64,000 nucleotides of DNA from Paenimyroides viscosum (GTDB taxonomy: Bacteria; Bacteroidota; Bacteroidia; Flavobacteriales; Flavobacteriaceae). The translations under genes were made by a program, and so were the position numbers. The notes below the pieces were generated by a model. The model was not told the DNA's origin and searched no databases. It saw only the letters and a list, made by a program, of their open reading frames with translations. Every line of letters begins with the position of its first letter. Positions within the stretch are counted from its first letter, which is position 1. Below are positions 1 through 9,054 of the stretch, piece by piece. The stretch lies in the NCBI RefSeq assembly GCF_003858535.1, contig NZ_RQTJ01000003.1, forward strand, positions 71,237 through 135,236, given 5' to 3'.

Positions 1-1
1 T

Positions 2-436
2 TTTTTTGTAAATTCTAAAATTATTCCTTTAGAAAATATTGTTGCTAATTTAAATGTTGATATGATTGGTAGAAGGGATTTTACCTACGAAAAATCAAAA
101 AAAGAATATATTTATTTAGTAGGGAGTGATAAATTAAGCACAGAATTACACGATATTTCTGAAGCCATGAACAAAAAGTACACTAAATTGGTTTTAGATT
201 ATACGTATAACAATGACAAACATCCCGAAATGATTTATTACAGATCAGATCATTACAACTTTGCTAAATACAATATTCCGGTAATTTTTTATTACAGCGG
301 CGAACACACAGATTACCATAAACCAACAGATACGGTTGATAAAATTAATTTTGACGACATGCTTAAACGTACGCAATTAATTTTTGTAACTGCTTGGGAA
401 ATAGCAAATAGAGCTGAACGAATTAAACTAAAATAA
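2..436 (+). CDS. M28-family metallopeptidase, C-terminal part (5' truncated)
   Basis: The reading frame is already open at base 2, so the gene begins before the window. The visible ~144 residues are the end of an M28 (aminopeptidase-like, di-zinc) catalytic domain. An N-V-D-M-I-G-R segment supplies the metal-binding Asp of this family, an S-D-H-Y motif follows, and the terminal zinc His lies in the D-Y-H-K-P-T-D-T block typical of M28. In Flavobacteria such enzymes are usually secreted peptidases, but the signal peptide is outside the window. The internal ATG at 62 is not the true start. The next gene follows after 2 bp, so the two are probably co-transcribed. Confidence 0.85.
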   Translation, partial: FFVNSKIIPLENIVANLNVDMIGRRDFTYEKSKKEYIYLVGSDKLSTELHDISEAMNKKYTKLVLDYTYNNDKHPEMIYYRSDHYNFAKYNIPVIFYYSGEHTDYHKPTDTVDKINFDDMLKRTQLIFVTAWEIANRAERIKLK

Positions 437-438
437 TA

Positions 439-900
439 ATGAAAAATATCATTCTAACACTTGTATGTGTGTTTTTGGGAACATCGGTTTTTGCACAGAA
501 TAACGATGCCGAAATTAAAACAATACAAACCTATATACAGTCAACATCGCAAAATGAATGGTTCGATCCTATAAACAAGCCAGGTACAAACGCCAAAGGT
601 TTAGCTTATGACTTATCGTACTACGTTTTAGCAGATGATTCTGTCTTTTCAATTATTTATACTGTTTTTGATAAATACACCCTGCAAAAAGTTTTTTATT
701 ACAAGCAGAATGAACTTATTGCGTGCATTGTTGAAGAAACCGATGCTAACAACGCAAACAAATTATTGCGTTACGCAGATTACTTCTTTAAAAATGGACA
801 ACTAATTAATACAGCTGACGAAAATAAAGAGCTTCCATCTAATTTATTATATGCAGAAGGGGTCCAAAAATTAAAAGAAGTAGATTTTACTCAAAAGTAA
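439..900 (+). CDS. Secreted hypothetical protein (153 aa)
   Basis: A protein of unknown function with a clear signal peptide: a hydrophobic stretch at residues 4-18 ending in V-F-A-Q, the usual flavobacterial cleavage pattern, with mature Gln at position 20. The rest is soluble and rich in Tyr, Asn and acidic residues; I recognise no domain. It starts 2 bp after the M28 peptidase gene, so it is probably translated from the same mRNA and exported with the peptidase. No lipobox is present, so it should be periplasmic or secreted rather than lipid-anchored. Confidence 0.7.
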   Translation: MKNIILTLVCVFLGTSVFAQNNDAEIKTIQTYIQSTSQNEWFDPINKPGTNAKGLAYDLSYYVLADDSVFSIIYTVFDKYTLQKVFYYKQNELIACIVEETDANNANKLLRYADYFFKNGQLINTADENKELPSNLLYAEGVQKLKEVDFTQK

Positions 901-971
901 TTACAAAAAGAATGTATTTGTGCCAAAAAAATATTATTTTGCAAATGCAGTAACATAAACAATGAAAAAAT

Positions 972-2744
972 ATGTCGCAAATAGGTAGATTATTTGATAT
1001 TCCTTATTATCAGTTACAAAATCATCCGTTAGAGAAAGCTTTTTCTACGAAATACAATGGTGTTTGGAAATCAACAAGCATTCAGGAATATATACAGCAA
1101 GCAAATTATGTTTCTAAGGCTTTGCTTTCAATGGGCGTTAAAAAGGGCGATAAAATTGCCTTAATTACTTCTACCAACAGAACCGAATGGAATATCATGG
1201 ATATTGGTATTTTGCAGACCGGTGCTGTTACCGTTCCTATTTATCCAACTATTTCGGAGCAAGATTATGAATACATTATAAAGCATTCCGAAAGCATTTA
1301 TGTGTTTGTTTCAGATAAAGAAATATTAGAGAAATTAGATCGTGTAAAATTTAATATTCCTAAACTTCGAGGCATTTATTCGTTCGATGAAATTCCTGGT
1401 TGCGCCAATTGGAAAGATATTTTAACTGCCGGTAAAGATGCTATGAACGATGCCGATTTGGAAGTTTCGAAAGCTAATGTAGAACCAAATGATTTAGCTT
1501 CTATTATATATACTTCAGGAACTACGGGCACACCAAAAGGTGTTTTATTAACGCACAATAACATTATTAGTAATGTGTTAGGCTCGTCAGAGCGCGTGCC
1601 GTTTGAACGTGGAAAGTACACTGGTTTGAGCTTTTTACCTTGTTGCCATATTTTTGAACGCATGATTTTGTATCTGTTTCAATATATGGGTGTATCGATT
1701 TATTTTGCTGAATCTATTGAGAAAATTTCCGATAACCTGCAAGAAGTAAAACCACAAGTAATGACGGTTGTACCTAGGGTTTTAGAAAAAGTATTTGATA
1801 AAATTTATGCCAAAGGATCAGAACTTTCGGGTATTAAAAAAGCATTATTCTTTTGGGCATTGCGTTTGGCTGAAGATTTTAAACCTTACGACGCAAATGG
1901 TGGTTTTTATGAATTTAAACTGAAAATTGCACGCAAACTGATCTTTTCTAAATGGCAAGCTGCCTTGGGTGGAAATTTAGAATTGTTGGTATCGGGTTCT
2001 GCTCCATTATCGCCACGTTTGGCTCGCATTTTTGGAGGAGCCGATATTCCGGTGATGGAAGGATACGGTTTAACCGAAACTTCACCGGTAATTTCTGTAA
2101 ACGACCAAAGAAACAAGGGTTGGAAAATTGGATCGGTAGGTAGAATTTTAAGCAATGTAACGGTTAAAATTGGCGAAGACGGTGAAATTCTTTGTCAGGG
2201 ACCATCAGTTGCAGAAGGATATTATAAAGACGAAGAAAAAACCAAAGAAGCATTTATTGACGGTTGGTTCCACACAGGAGATATCGGTGTAGTTGATGCC
2301 GACGGCTTTTTATTTATTACCGATCGTAAAAAGGAAATGTTTAAAACAAGTGGTGGTAAATACGTTGCGCCGCAAATGATTGAAAATGCCATGAAACAAT
2401 CTCGTTTTATAGAGCAGATTATGGTGGTGGGCGAAGGACAAAAAATGCCTGCCGCGTTAATACAACCTAATTTCGATTTTATTAAAGAATGGGCAAACCG
2501 CAACAAAGTAAATGTTGGTTTTACGTTAGACGAAGTAGTGAAAAACGAATTGGTGATAGAACGCATTCAAAAAGAAATAGATTTAATTAATCCACAATTT
2601 GGTAAATGGGAACAAATTAAAAAGTTTGCACTTACACCAAATGTCTGGGCAATTGATACAGGCGAATTAACCCCTACCTTAAAACTAAAACGTAAAGTTA
2701 TTTTAGAAAAGTATAAAGATTTGTATGAGAAAATGTATTCTTAA
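972..2744 (+). CDS. Long-chain acyl-CoA synthetase (AMP-forming ligase)
   Basis: A 590-residue ANL-superfamily enzyme that activates fatty acids to acyl-CoA through an acyl-adenylate. The phosphate-binding signature Y-T-S-G-T-T-G-T-P-K-G is near residue 180, the A5-type motif G-Y-G-L-T-E-T-S-P near 365, and the W-F-H-T-G-D-I-G block near 435. A D-R-K-K-E-M-F hinge near 450 is followed by S-G-G-K-Y-V-A-P. Length and motif order fit the FadD15-like group common in Bacteroidota, and no transmembrane segment is present. It stands alone on the + strand, 2 kb upstream of the beta-oxidation operon it would feed. The ATG at 972 is the first in frame and leaves a normal N-terminus. Confidence 0.93.
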   Translation: MSQIGRLFDIPYYQLQNHPLEKAFSTKYNGVWKSTSIQEYIQQANYVSKALLSMGVKKGDKIALITSTNRTEWNIMDIGILQTGAVTVPIYPTISEQDYEYIIKHSESIYVFVSDKEILEKLDRVKFNIPKLRGIYSFDEIPGCANWKDILTAGKDAMNDADLEVSKANVEPNDLASIIYTSGTTGTPKGVLLTHNNIISNVLGSSERVPFERGKYTGLSFLPCCHIFERMILYLFQYMGVSIYFAESIEKISDNLQEVKPQVMTVVPRVLEKVFDKIYAKGSELSGIKKALFFWALRLAEDFKPYDANGGFYEFKLKIARKLIFSKWQAALGGNLELLVSGSAPLSPRLARIFGGADIPVMEGYGLTETSPVISVNDQRNKGWKIGSVGRILSNVTVKIGEDGEILCQGPSVAEGYYKDEEKTKEAFIDGWFHTGDIGVVDADGFLFITDRKKEMFKTSGGKYVAPQMIENAMKQSRFIEQIMVVGEGQKMPAALIQPNFDFIKEWANRNKVNVGFTLDEVVKNELVIERIQKEIDLINPQFGKWEQIKKFALTPNVWAIDTGELTPTLKLKRKVILEKYKDLYEKMYS

Positions 2745-2828
2745 TTATCTAAATTTTTAGAAAATATTTTGTTAATTAATATAATGATATATATTTTAGT
2801 GGAATAAACAATCAAAAATATTTTTATT

Positions 2829-3128
2829 ATGAAAAAAAATTAGCTACGTTATTATTTTTAGGAATAGCAACAACAGGATTTTCGCAAATTAGATCAGCTG
2901 CTGGTAGTGCTTTTTTATCGGGTCAAACTGAAGATTCCGTTACTGTAAAATGTAACACCATATCCTGGTGATGGTGGTTTTGTAAGATTTACAGCTCCGG
3001 CATTAGAATTAGATATTGTTATGCCAGAAAGTGGTATAACAATAAATGGTCAAGATCTTGAAAGTTTACCTCTTAATTTACCCGGAAACACTGATTATTT
3101 CATACAATTTCAAATGGTAGAAGATTAG
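2829..3128 (+). pseudogene. Small secreted protein gene with two single-base frameshifts
   Basis: From the ATG at 2829 the frame stops after four codons because the following A run has 8 bases. With 9 A it would read through a signal peptide (M-K-K-K-L-A-T-L-L-F-L-G-I, ending F-S-Q). About 110 bases later a second shift occurs in a GTAAAATG run. Removing one A there restores a frame to the TAG at 3126 that contains V-T-P-Y-P-G-D-G-G-F and ends in F-Q-M-V-E-D. The repaired product would be ~99 residues, secreted, of unknown function. Both lesions are in A tracts, so they are either early decay or homopolymer sequencing errors. It precedes another secreted protein gene by 80 bp. Confidence 0.6.
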
Positions 3129-3208
3129 TAAAATATAATTAATATAAATAAAAGGGGTGTGGTGTTTTAATTACAACCCTTTTTATTTTCAATATAACCA
3201 ACTTAAAT

Positions 3209-4642
3209 ATGAAAAAAATATTTACTTTTTTAGTATTATTATCAAGCTTTATAAGTACTCCAAATAACAAAAAAATTATTGTAGCCTTAAGTCTCAATGA
3301 TTGTATTAGTTGCACAGCATCTTTATACCAAATAAATAGCTCATTAAACAATCCAGAAATGCTTTTTATTTTTAAAAGTGAATTAGAACCAGATTCTTTA
3401 TTAGTTAACAAAAGAACAGGTGTAGATAATTATAAATCAAGTACTGTAAAATATTCAGATGATCTTTTTGAAAAATATTCTAATGGTATTAAATCAACTA
3501 TCAATATAATAGAGAATGAAGAAAAAATATATTCAGCTGATTTGTACAAATTAAATATTAATGATTTTATTAATGTATATTCAGATAAAAAGAACATGTG
3601 TTTTAACAATTTGAAACAGGGTGTACAATATATACAATTTGATGAATCGTTATTATTATATAATTCACAATTATCACGATGGTCATATTATGATAAGCAG
3701 AATTCATTAGATATCATTGCTGATGAAGAATGGGTAAAAAAGGCATATGATATTTATTATAAAGAAAATGATGTTAAAGAAAAATACAATGAAATTATTA
3801 GTTTGGCAGAGCAATACCCTGCTGTTAATCCTTCAATAGAATATGGTGAGAAAATTAATAACGAAGAACTCTTGTTTATGGCAATAATAAAATTTATTGA
3901 AAGAAAAACTGATAGTGATGAAGAATTAATTTTACAAAAAAACTTCTTAATAACTTATAATATTAAAAATAAAGCAATTGTTTCAGCTAAATATATTAAT
4001 AGATCACATACCTTATTAAAAGAGAAAAAGTATTTCCCTAACGGTTCTAATTTCCATATAATTGAAGATAAATATATTATTCCATTACGAACAGAAAGCG
4101 ATCCAGTAGTGACAGATAAATATTTGTCAGTTTTTGAAATAAATAAAAATAATCCTAATGAATTAATTTTAAAAGAAATTATCAATAATGACATCCCAAA
4201 TAATTACATAAAATATAAAATTTTTAGAAATTTTCATGATTATCTTTTTAATAAATCATTGATTTTATTACGTTTTGGTGAATTTATATATGATTACAAA
4301 AAGGACACACGATACAAAATACCTTTTCCCGAAAGTGAGTATAGTACATTAAATAATCTTGTTTCTGAGGCTCTTAAAACAGGAAAAATTTCAAGCTACT
4401 ATGTTCTTGATATTTTTGACAAAGATCAAAGTATCATTTTATTATATAAGGATTCTACTAAAAATCTTAAATTAATGGAAATTGACAAAAACACGGAAAA
4501 AGCATTAACTGATATTGAGCTCCTATCATCAATAGAATTAGAAGTTTATAAAAACAAATCAAGTTTTTCTTTCGATAAAAATGGAGAAGTACAATTTTTG
4601 TATAATGATAATTGCATAACTAAATTACATCCAAAGAAATAA
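3209..4642 (+). CDS. Secreted hypothetical protein (477 aa) with N-terminal CxxC
   Basis: Not recognised with confidence. A hydrophobic N-terminus (residues 4-16) looks like a signal peptide, or an anchor lacking a good cleavage site. C32-x-x-C35 lies in a D-C-I-S-C-T-A-S context, reminiscent of a thioredoxin-like start, but the full fold is not evident. The C-terminal ~250 residues consist of short strand-like segments with repeated polar turns, compatible with a beta-propeller as in flavobacterial 6-bladed-propeller proteins; this is a guess. The gene is AT-richer than its neighbours. It may form a unit with the frameshifted small secreted gene just upstream. Confidence 0.6.
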   Translation: MKKIFTFLVLLSSFISTPNNKKIIVALSLNDCISCTASLYQINSSLNNPEMLFIFKSELEPDSLLVNKRTGVDNYKSSTVKYSDDLFEKYSNGIKSTINIIENEEKIYSADLYKLNINDFINVYSDKKNMCFNNLKQGVQYIQFDESLLLYNSQLSRWSYYDKQNSLDIIADEEWVKKAYDIYYKENDVKEKYNEIISLAEQYPAVNPSIEYGEKINNEELLFMAIIKFIERKTDSDEELILQKNFLITYNIKNKAIVSAKYINRSHTLLKEKKYFPNGSNFHIIEDKYIIPLRTESDPVVTDKYLSVFEINKNNPNELILKEIINNDIPNNYIKYKIFRNFHDYLFNKSLILLRFGEFIYDYKKDTRYKIPFPESEYSTLNNLVSEALKTGKISSYYVLDIFDKDQSIILLYKDSTKNLKLMEIDKNTEKALTDIELLSSIELEVYKNKSSFSFDKNGEVQFLYNDNCITKLHPKK

Positions 4643-4677
4643 ACAATAAATTATTCTTTTAACGAAAAATTAAATTC

Positions 4678-4716
4678 AAAATAGTATGCGTGCATACTAT
4701 TTTTTTATTATATTTG
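4678..4716 (+). promoter_or_regulatory. Probable MarR operator and promoter of the beta-oxidation operon
   Basis: An inverted repeat of two perfect 12-bp arms (AAAATAGTATGC and its complement) separated by GT covers 4678-4703. It is followed at 4709-4716 by TATATTTG, an exact match to the Bacteroidota -7 element TAnnTTTG. The palindrome sits where the -33 region would be, 32 bp before the marR start codon, the classic place for autorepression by a MarR dimer. The T run behind the palindrome means it could also terminate the upstream gene. The assignment to the adjacent regulator is inferred. Confidence 0.6.
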
Positions 4717-4734
4717 GTATAACGAAATAAATTC

Positions 4735-5163
4735 ATGAAAAATAAAACACTAGATTCAGTAATAAAAAATACCTGGCAAGCCATTGCACGCATGTATAAC
4801 GAAGAAGCTTCGCAATACGGTGCAAGCATGGCATTGGGTTACGCCTTGTTAAACATAGATAAAGACGGAACGCCGTCAACCGCTTTGGCGCCGCGTTTGG
4901 GTATGGAACCTACAAGTTTAACGCGTACCTTAAAAACAATGGAAGAAAAAGGTTTGATTGTTAAAAAGAAAAATCCGGTGGATGGTCGTGGTGTAAACAT
5001 CTATTTAACACCACTTGGGGTTGAAAAACGGGGATTATCAAAACAAACGGTCATCAATTTTAATAATAAACTTTTAGAAACCTTTTCACAACAAGAGATT
5101 GATAATTTTATACAGATGTCAGAGAAAATTCAAAACATCATCGTAACAAAAAAGAAATTTTAA
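4735..5163 (+). CDS. MarR-family transcriptional regulator
   Basis: A 142-residue winged helix-turn-helix regulator. The DNA-binding region lies around residues 40-95: the recognition helix holds A-P-R-L-G-M-E-P-T-S-L-T-R-T-L-K, then M-E-E-K-G-L-I-V and the wing K-K-N-P-V-D-G-R-G, the usual D-x-R of MarR proteins. Helices at both ends would form the dimer interface. It is the first gene of a beta-oxidation operon and starts 21 bp before the fadB-like gene, so it probably represses the operon and itself through the palindrome just upstream. An acyl-CoA is the likely ligand by context only. Confidence 0.88.
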   Translation: MKNKTLDSVIKNTWQAIARMYNEEASQYGASMALGYALLNIDKDGTPSTALAPRLGMEPTSLTRTLKTMEEKGLIVKKKNPVDGRGVNIYLTPLGVEKRGLSKQTVINFNNKLLETFSQQEIDNFIQMSEKIQNIIVTKKKF

Positions 5164-5184
5164 GAAACCAAACTTCATAAAACT

Positions 5185-7575
5185 ATGAATAGATTAATAA
5201 AAAAAGTGGCTGTTATTGGTTCCGGAATCATGGGTTCGGGCATCGCCTGTCATTTTGCAAACATTGGCGTTCAGGTATTGCTTTTGGATATTGTTCCCAA
5301 CCAGCTTACCGAAGCCGAAGAAAAAAAAGGGCTTACACTTAACGATAAAGTGGTAAGAAACCGAATGGTGAACGACAACCTAGCAACTGCTTTAAAACAA
5401 AACCCCTCACCTATTTACGACAAAAAATTTGCCGACCGAATTTCGACAGGAAACACAACAGATGATCTTCAAAAAATTAAAGATGTTGATTGGATTATTG
5501 AAGTGGTTGTGGAACGTTTGGATATTAAAAAGGCAGTTTACGAGCAAATTGAAAAATTCCGTAAACCAGGAACGTTAATCACATCAAACACTTCCGGAAT
5601 TCCGATTCATTTTATGAGCGAAGGAAGAAGCGAAGATTTTCAAGAACATTTCTGCGGAACCCACTTTTTCAATCCGGTTAGATATTTAAAGTTATTTGAA
5701 ATTATTCCAGGACCAAAAACCAAACCCGAAGTTTTATCGTTTTTAAACAATTACGGCGAAAAATTCTTAGGGAAAACATCGGTTGTGGCTAAAGATACTC
5801 CGGCGTTTATTGGTAACCGCATTGGTATTTACGGCATCATGAGTTTGTTTCATTTGGTAAAAGAAATGGATCTAACCATTGAAGAAGTCGATAAATTAAC
5901 CGGACCGGTAATCGGCAGACCAAAATCGGCAACATTCCGTACAGTTGATGTGGTTGGTTTGGATACGTTGGTGCATGTTGCCAATGGTTTGTACGAAAAT
6001 TGTCCAAACGATGAAGCACATGAATTGTTTAAATTGCCCGATTTCATTAATCACATGATGGAAAATAAATGGTTGGGAAGCAAAACAAAACAAGGTTTCT
6101 ATAAAAAAGTAGACAAAGATATTTTGTCACTCGATTTGAATACCTTGGAATATCGCCCCAACAAAAAAGCATCTTTCCAAACTTTAGAACTAACCAAAAC
6201 GATAGATAAGGTTGTAGATCGTTTCAAAGTGTTGGTAAAAGGAAAAGACAAAGCAGGTGAATTTTACCGCAAATCGTTTGCAGGACTGTTTGCTTATGTT
6301 TCAAACCGAATTCCAGAAATCACAGACGATTTATACAAAATCGACGATGCCATGAAAGCCGGTTTTGGTTGGGAACACGGACCTTTCCAAATTTGGGATG
6401 CTATTGGTGTAGAAACGGCTTTGGAATTTATGAAAGAAGCCGGTGAAAAACCAGCTGCTTGGGTGGAAGAAATGTTAGCATCGGGCAACAAATCGTTCTA
6501 CACAGTAAAAGAAGGAGCAAATTATTATTATGATATCGATTCTAAATCTCAGAAAAAAGTTCCGGGGCAAGATGCGTTCATCATTTTAGATAATATCCGT
6601 GAATCGAAAAAAGTTTGGGGCAATTCAGACGCTACCCTATTTGATTTAGGAGATGGAATTGTAAACTTAGAGTTCCATTCTAAAATGAACTCAATTGGTG
6701 GTGGAGTAATTTCTGGAATCAATAAAGCAATCGATCTTGCCGAAAAACAATACAACGGATTGGTTATAGGAAATCAGGCTGCCAACTTCTCTGTGGGTGC
6801 TAATTTAGGAATGATTTTCATGATGGCTGTAGAACAAGAATACGACGAATTGAATTTTGCCATTAAATCGTTCCAAGATACCATGATGCGTGTACGTTAC
6901 TCCGGCATTCCGGTAATTGCAGCTCCTCACGGAATGACATTAGGCGGCGGTTGTGAATTGGTGATGCATTCAGACAAAGCCGTTGTCGCAGCAGAAACGT
7001 ATATTGGTTTGGTTGAATTTGGTGTTGGAGTGATTCCTGGCGGTGGTGGATCAAAAGAGATGGTTTTACGTGCATCTGATCAATTCAAAAAGAACGATGT
7101 GAAACTGAACATTCTTCAAGAATATTTCTTAACTGTCGGAACCGCAAAAGTAGCTACATCAGCCTACGAAGGATTTGATAACGGCGTACTTTTACCTACA
7201 AAAGATATTGTTATAGTTAATAAAGACCGACAAATTGCCGAAGCAAAAAAACACGCTTTGTTACTTGCCGAAGCTGGTTATACCCAACCCGTTCGCAGAA
7301 AAGACATCGAAGTTTTAGGTAAACAAGCTTTAGGTGCCTTTTTAGTCGGAACCGATGGAATGATGGCTGGAAAATACATCTCTGAACACGATCGTAAAAT
7401 TGCCAACAAATTAGCTTATGTAATGGCAGGTGGCGATTTATCTGAACCTACATTAGTATCCGAACAATATTTATTGGATTTGGAGCGTGAAGCATTCTTA
7501 AGTTTATGTACCGAAAGAAAAACATTAGAAAGAATTCAGTTTATGTTAACCAAAGGGAAACCGTTGAGAAATTAA
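5185..7575 (+). CDS. 3-hydroxyacyl-CoA dehydrogenase / enoyl-CoA hydratase bifunctional protein
   Basis: A 796-residue multifunctional beta-oxidation enzyme of the kind found in Bacteroidota, with the dehydrogenase first and the hydratase last. The Rossmann motif G-S-G-I-M-G-S-G-I-A is at residues 11-20, and the G-T-H-F-F-N-P-V block carries the catalytic His. A second C-terminal dehydrogenase repeat (G-F-G-W-E-H-G-P-F) comes before residue 430. A crotonase domain follows from ~480, with G-M-T-L-G-G-G-C-E-L near 587-596 and G-V-G-V-I-P-G-G-G-G near 613. It would hydrate enoyl-CoA and oxidise the resulting 3-hydroxyacyl-CoA with NAD. The 49-bp tandem repeat array starts right after its stop codon. 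Confidence 0.93.
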   Translation: MNRLIKKVAVIGSGIMGSGIACHFANIGVQVLLLDIVPNQLTEAEEKKGLTLNDKVVRNRMVNDNLATALKQNPSPIYDKKFADRISTGNTTDDLQKIKDVDWIIEVVVERLDIKKAVYEQIEKFRKPGTLITSNTSGIPIHFMSEGRSEDFQEHFCGTHFFNPVRYLKLFEIIPGPKTKPEVLSFLNNYGEKFLGKTSVVAKDTPAFIGNRIGIYGIMSLFHLVKEMDLTIEEVDKLTGPVIGRPKSATFRTVDVVGLDTLVHVANGLYENCPNDEAHELFKLPDFINHMMENKWLGSKTKQGFYKKVDKDILSLDLNTLEYRPNKKASFQTLELTKTIDKVVDRFKVLVKGKDKAGEFYRKSFAGLFAYVSNRIPEITDDLYKIDDAMKAGFGWEHGPFQIWDAIGVETALEFMKEAGEKPAAWVEEMLASGNKSFYTVKEGANYYYDIDSKSQKKVPGQDAFIILDNIRESKKVWGNSDATLFDLGDGIVNLEFHSKMNSIGGGVISGINKAIDLAEKQYNGLVIGNQAANFSVGANLGMIFMMAVEQEYDELNFAIKSFQDTMMRVRYSGIPVIAAPHGMTLGGGCELVMHSDKAVVAAETYIGLVEFGVGVIPGGGGSKEMVLRASDQFKKNDVKLNILQEYFLTVGTAKVATSAYEGFDNGVLLPTKDIVIVNKDRQIAEAKKHALLLAEAGYTQPVRRKDIEVLGKQALGAFLVGTDGMMAGKYISEHDRKIANKLAYVMAGGDLSEPTLVSEQYLLDLEREAFLSLCTERKTLERIQFMLTKGKPLRN

Positions 7576-7576
7576 T

Positions 7577-7842
7577 TAGCCTCGTAGAGGCGCCCTGATA
7601 ATAAAATAATGTTTGAATATCAATTTAGCTCCGTAGGAGCTCCCTGATAGTAAAATAATGTTTGAATATCAATTTAGCCCCGTAGGAGCGCCCTGATAAT
7701 AAAATAATGTTTGAACATCACTTTAGCTCCGTAGGAGCGCCCTGATAATAAAATAATGTTTGAACATCACTTTAGCTCCGTAGGAGCACCCTAATAATAG
7801 ATTTGATAAAATTATAATAATTAAAAGCCTCGTAGAGGCGAC
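7577..7842 (+). repeat. Tandem array of 49-bp units, each with a GTA-loop palindrome
   Basis: Five units start at 7577, 7626, 7675, 7724 and 7773, an exact 49-bp period. A diverged sixth copy of the stem follows at ~7825-7842. Each unit contains a 5-bp stem closed by a GTA loop, written either GCCTC-GTA-GAGGC (first and last) or GCTCC-GTA-GGAGC (middle copies), followed by a conserved CCTGATAATAAAATAATG tail. The array fills the whole gap between two genes of one operon. It resembles the short palindromic intergenic repeats that are dispersed in many Bacteroidota genomes. Confidence 0.9.
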
Positions 7843-7851
7843 CCGTTAATA

Positions 7852-9036
7852 ATGACAACAACAGCATACATAGTTAAAGCATATCGAACAGCCGTTGGGA
7901 AAGCACCAAAAGGTTTGTTCCGATTTAAAAGACCAGATGAGTTGGCTGCCGAAACCATCGATTTTATGATGAACGAAGTGCCGCAATTAGACAAAACTCG
8001 TATCGACGATGTGATGGTTGGAAACGCGATGCCTGAAGCCGAGCAAGGATTAAACATGGCTCGATTAATTTCTTTAATGGGATTAAAAGTAACTGATGTT
8101 CCAGGCGTTACCGTAAATCGCTATTGTGCCTCGGGATTGGAAACCATTGGAATGGCAACTGCAAAAATTCAATCAGGAATGGCGCATTGTATCATTGCAG
8201 GTGGCGCAGAGTCAATGAGTTTTATTCCTATGGGTGGTTATCGTGCAACGCCAGATTACAAAGCTGCGGCTGCTGGTAACGAAGATTACTACTGGGGAAT
8301 GGGATTAACTGCCGAAGCGGTAGCCAAACAATTCAATGTTTCTCGAGAAGATCAAGATCAGTTTTCGTTTGAATCGCACATGAAAGCTTTGAAAGCGCAA
8401 GCCGAAGGTAAATTTGATAATCAAATTGTCCCAATTACGGTAGAGCAAACTTTTGTCAATGAAAAAGGTAAAAAAGAAACCACTTCTTATACCGTAACCA
8501 AAGACGAAGGTCCTCGTGCAGGTACAAGTGTAGAAGCATTGGCTAAATTACGCCCTGTATTTGCGGCTGATGGATCGGTTACAGCAGGAAATTCCTCTCA
8601 AATGTCAGACGGAGCGGCGTTTGTTTTAGTAATGTCTGAAGAAATGGTAAAAGAATTAAATTTAGAGCCAATTGCTCGATTAGTAACTTTCGCATCGGCA
8701 GGTGTTGAACCACGTATTATGGGGATCGGCCCTGTAAAAGCGATTCCGAAAGCATTAAATCAAGCCGGATTAAAACAAAATGATATCGAGTTGATCGAGC
8801 TAAACGAAGCTTTTGCATCACAATCATTAGCTGTAATTCGCGAGTTATATTTAAACCCTGAAATCATCAACGTAAACGGTGGAGCAATCGCTTTAGGTCA
8901 CCCATTAGGATGTACCGGAGCTAAATTATCTGTTCAATTATTCGATGAAATGAAACGCCGTGGCAACAAATACGGAATGGTAACCATGTGCGTAGGAACC
9001 GGTCAAGGAACCGCTGGGATTTATGAGTTGCTTTAA
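7852..9036 (+). CDS. fadA: Acetyl-CoA C-acyltransferase (3-ketoacyl-CoA thiolase)
   Basis: A 394-residue thiolase that cleaves 3-ketoacyl-CoA with CoA to acetyl-CoA and a shortened acyl-CoA, the last step of the cycle. The nucleophilic Cys lies in [10 protein letters not shown] near residue 90. The C-terminal signatures [17 protein letters not shown] and C-V-G-T-G-Q-G hold the catalytic His and the second Cys. Length is normal for the family. It follows the hydroxyacyl-CoA dehydrogenase gene in the same direction, separated only by the tandem repeat array, and its start is 10 bp after the last repeat stem. Confidence 0.95.
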   Translation: MTTTAYIVKAYRTAVGKAPKGLFRFKRPDELAAETIDFMMNEVPQLDKTRIDDVMVGNAMPEAEQGLNMARLISLMGLKVTDVPGVTVNRYCASGLETIGMATAKIQSGMAHCIIAGGAESMSFIPMGGYRATPDYKAAAAGNEDYYWGMGLTAEAVAKQFNVSREDQDQFSFESHMKALKAQAEGKFDNQIVPITVEQTFVNEKGKKETTSYTVTKDEGPRAGTSVEALAKLRPVFAADGSVTAGNSSQMSDGAAFVLVMSEEMVKELNLEPIARLVTFASAGVEPRIMGIGPVKAIPKALNQAGLKQNDIELIELNEAFASQSLAVIRELYLNPEIINVNGGAIALGHPLGCTGAKLSVQLFDEMKRRGNKYGMVTMCVGTGQGTAGIYELL

Positions 9037-9054
9037 TTTAAGAGAATAGAACAT

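Noticed and set aside
7577-7842. CRISPR array
   Set aside because: The periodic units are tandem copies of 49 bp with no unique spacers, each with a short palindrome, so this is a tandem repeat and not repeat-spacer DNA.
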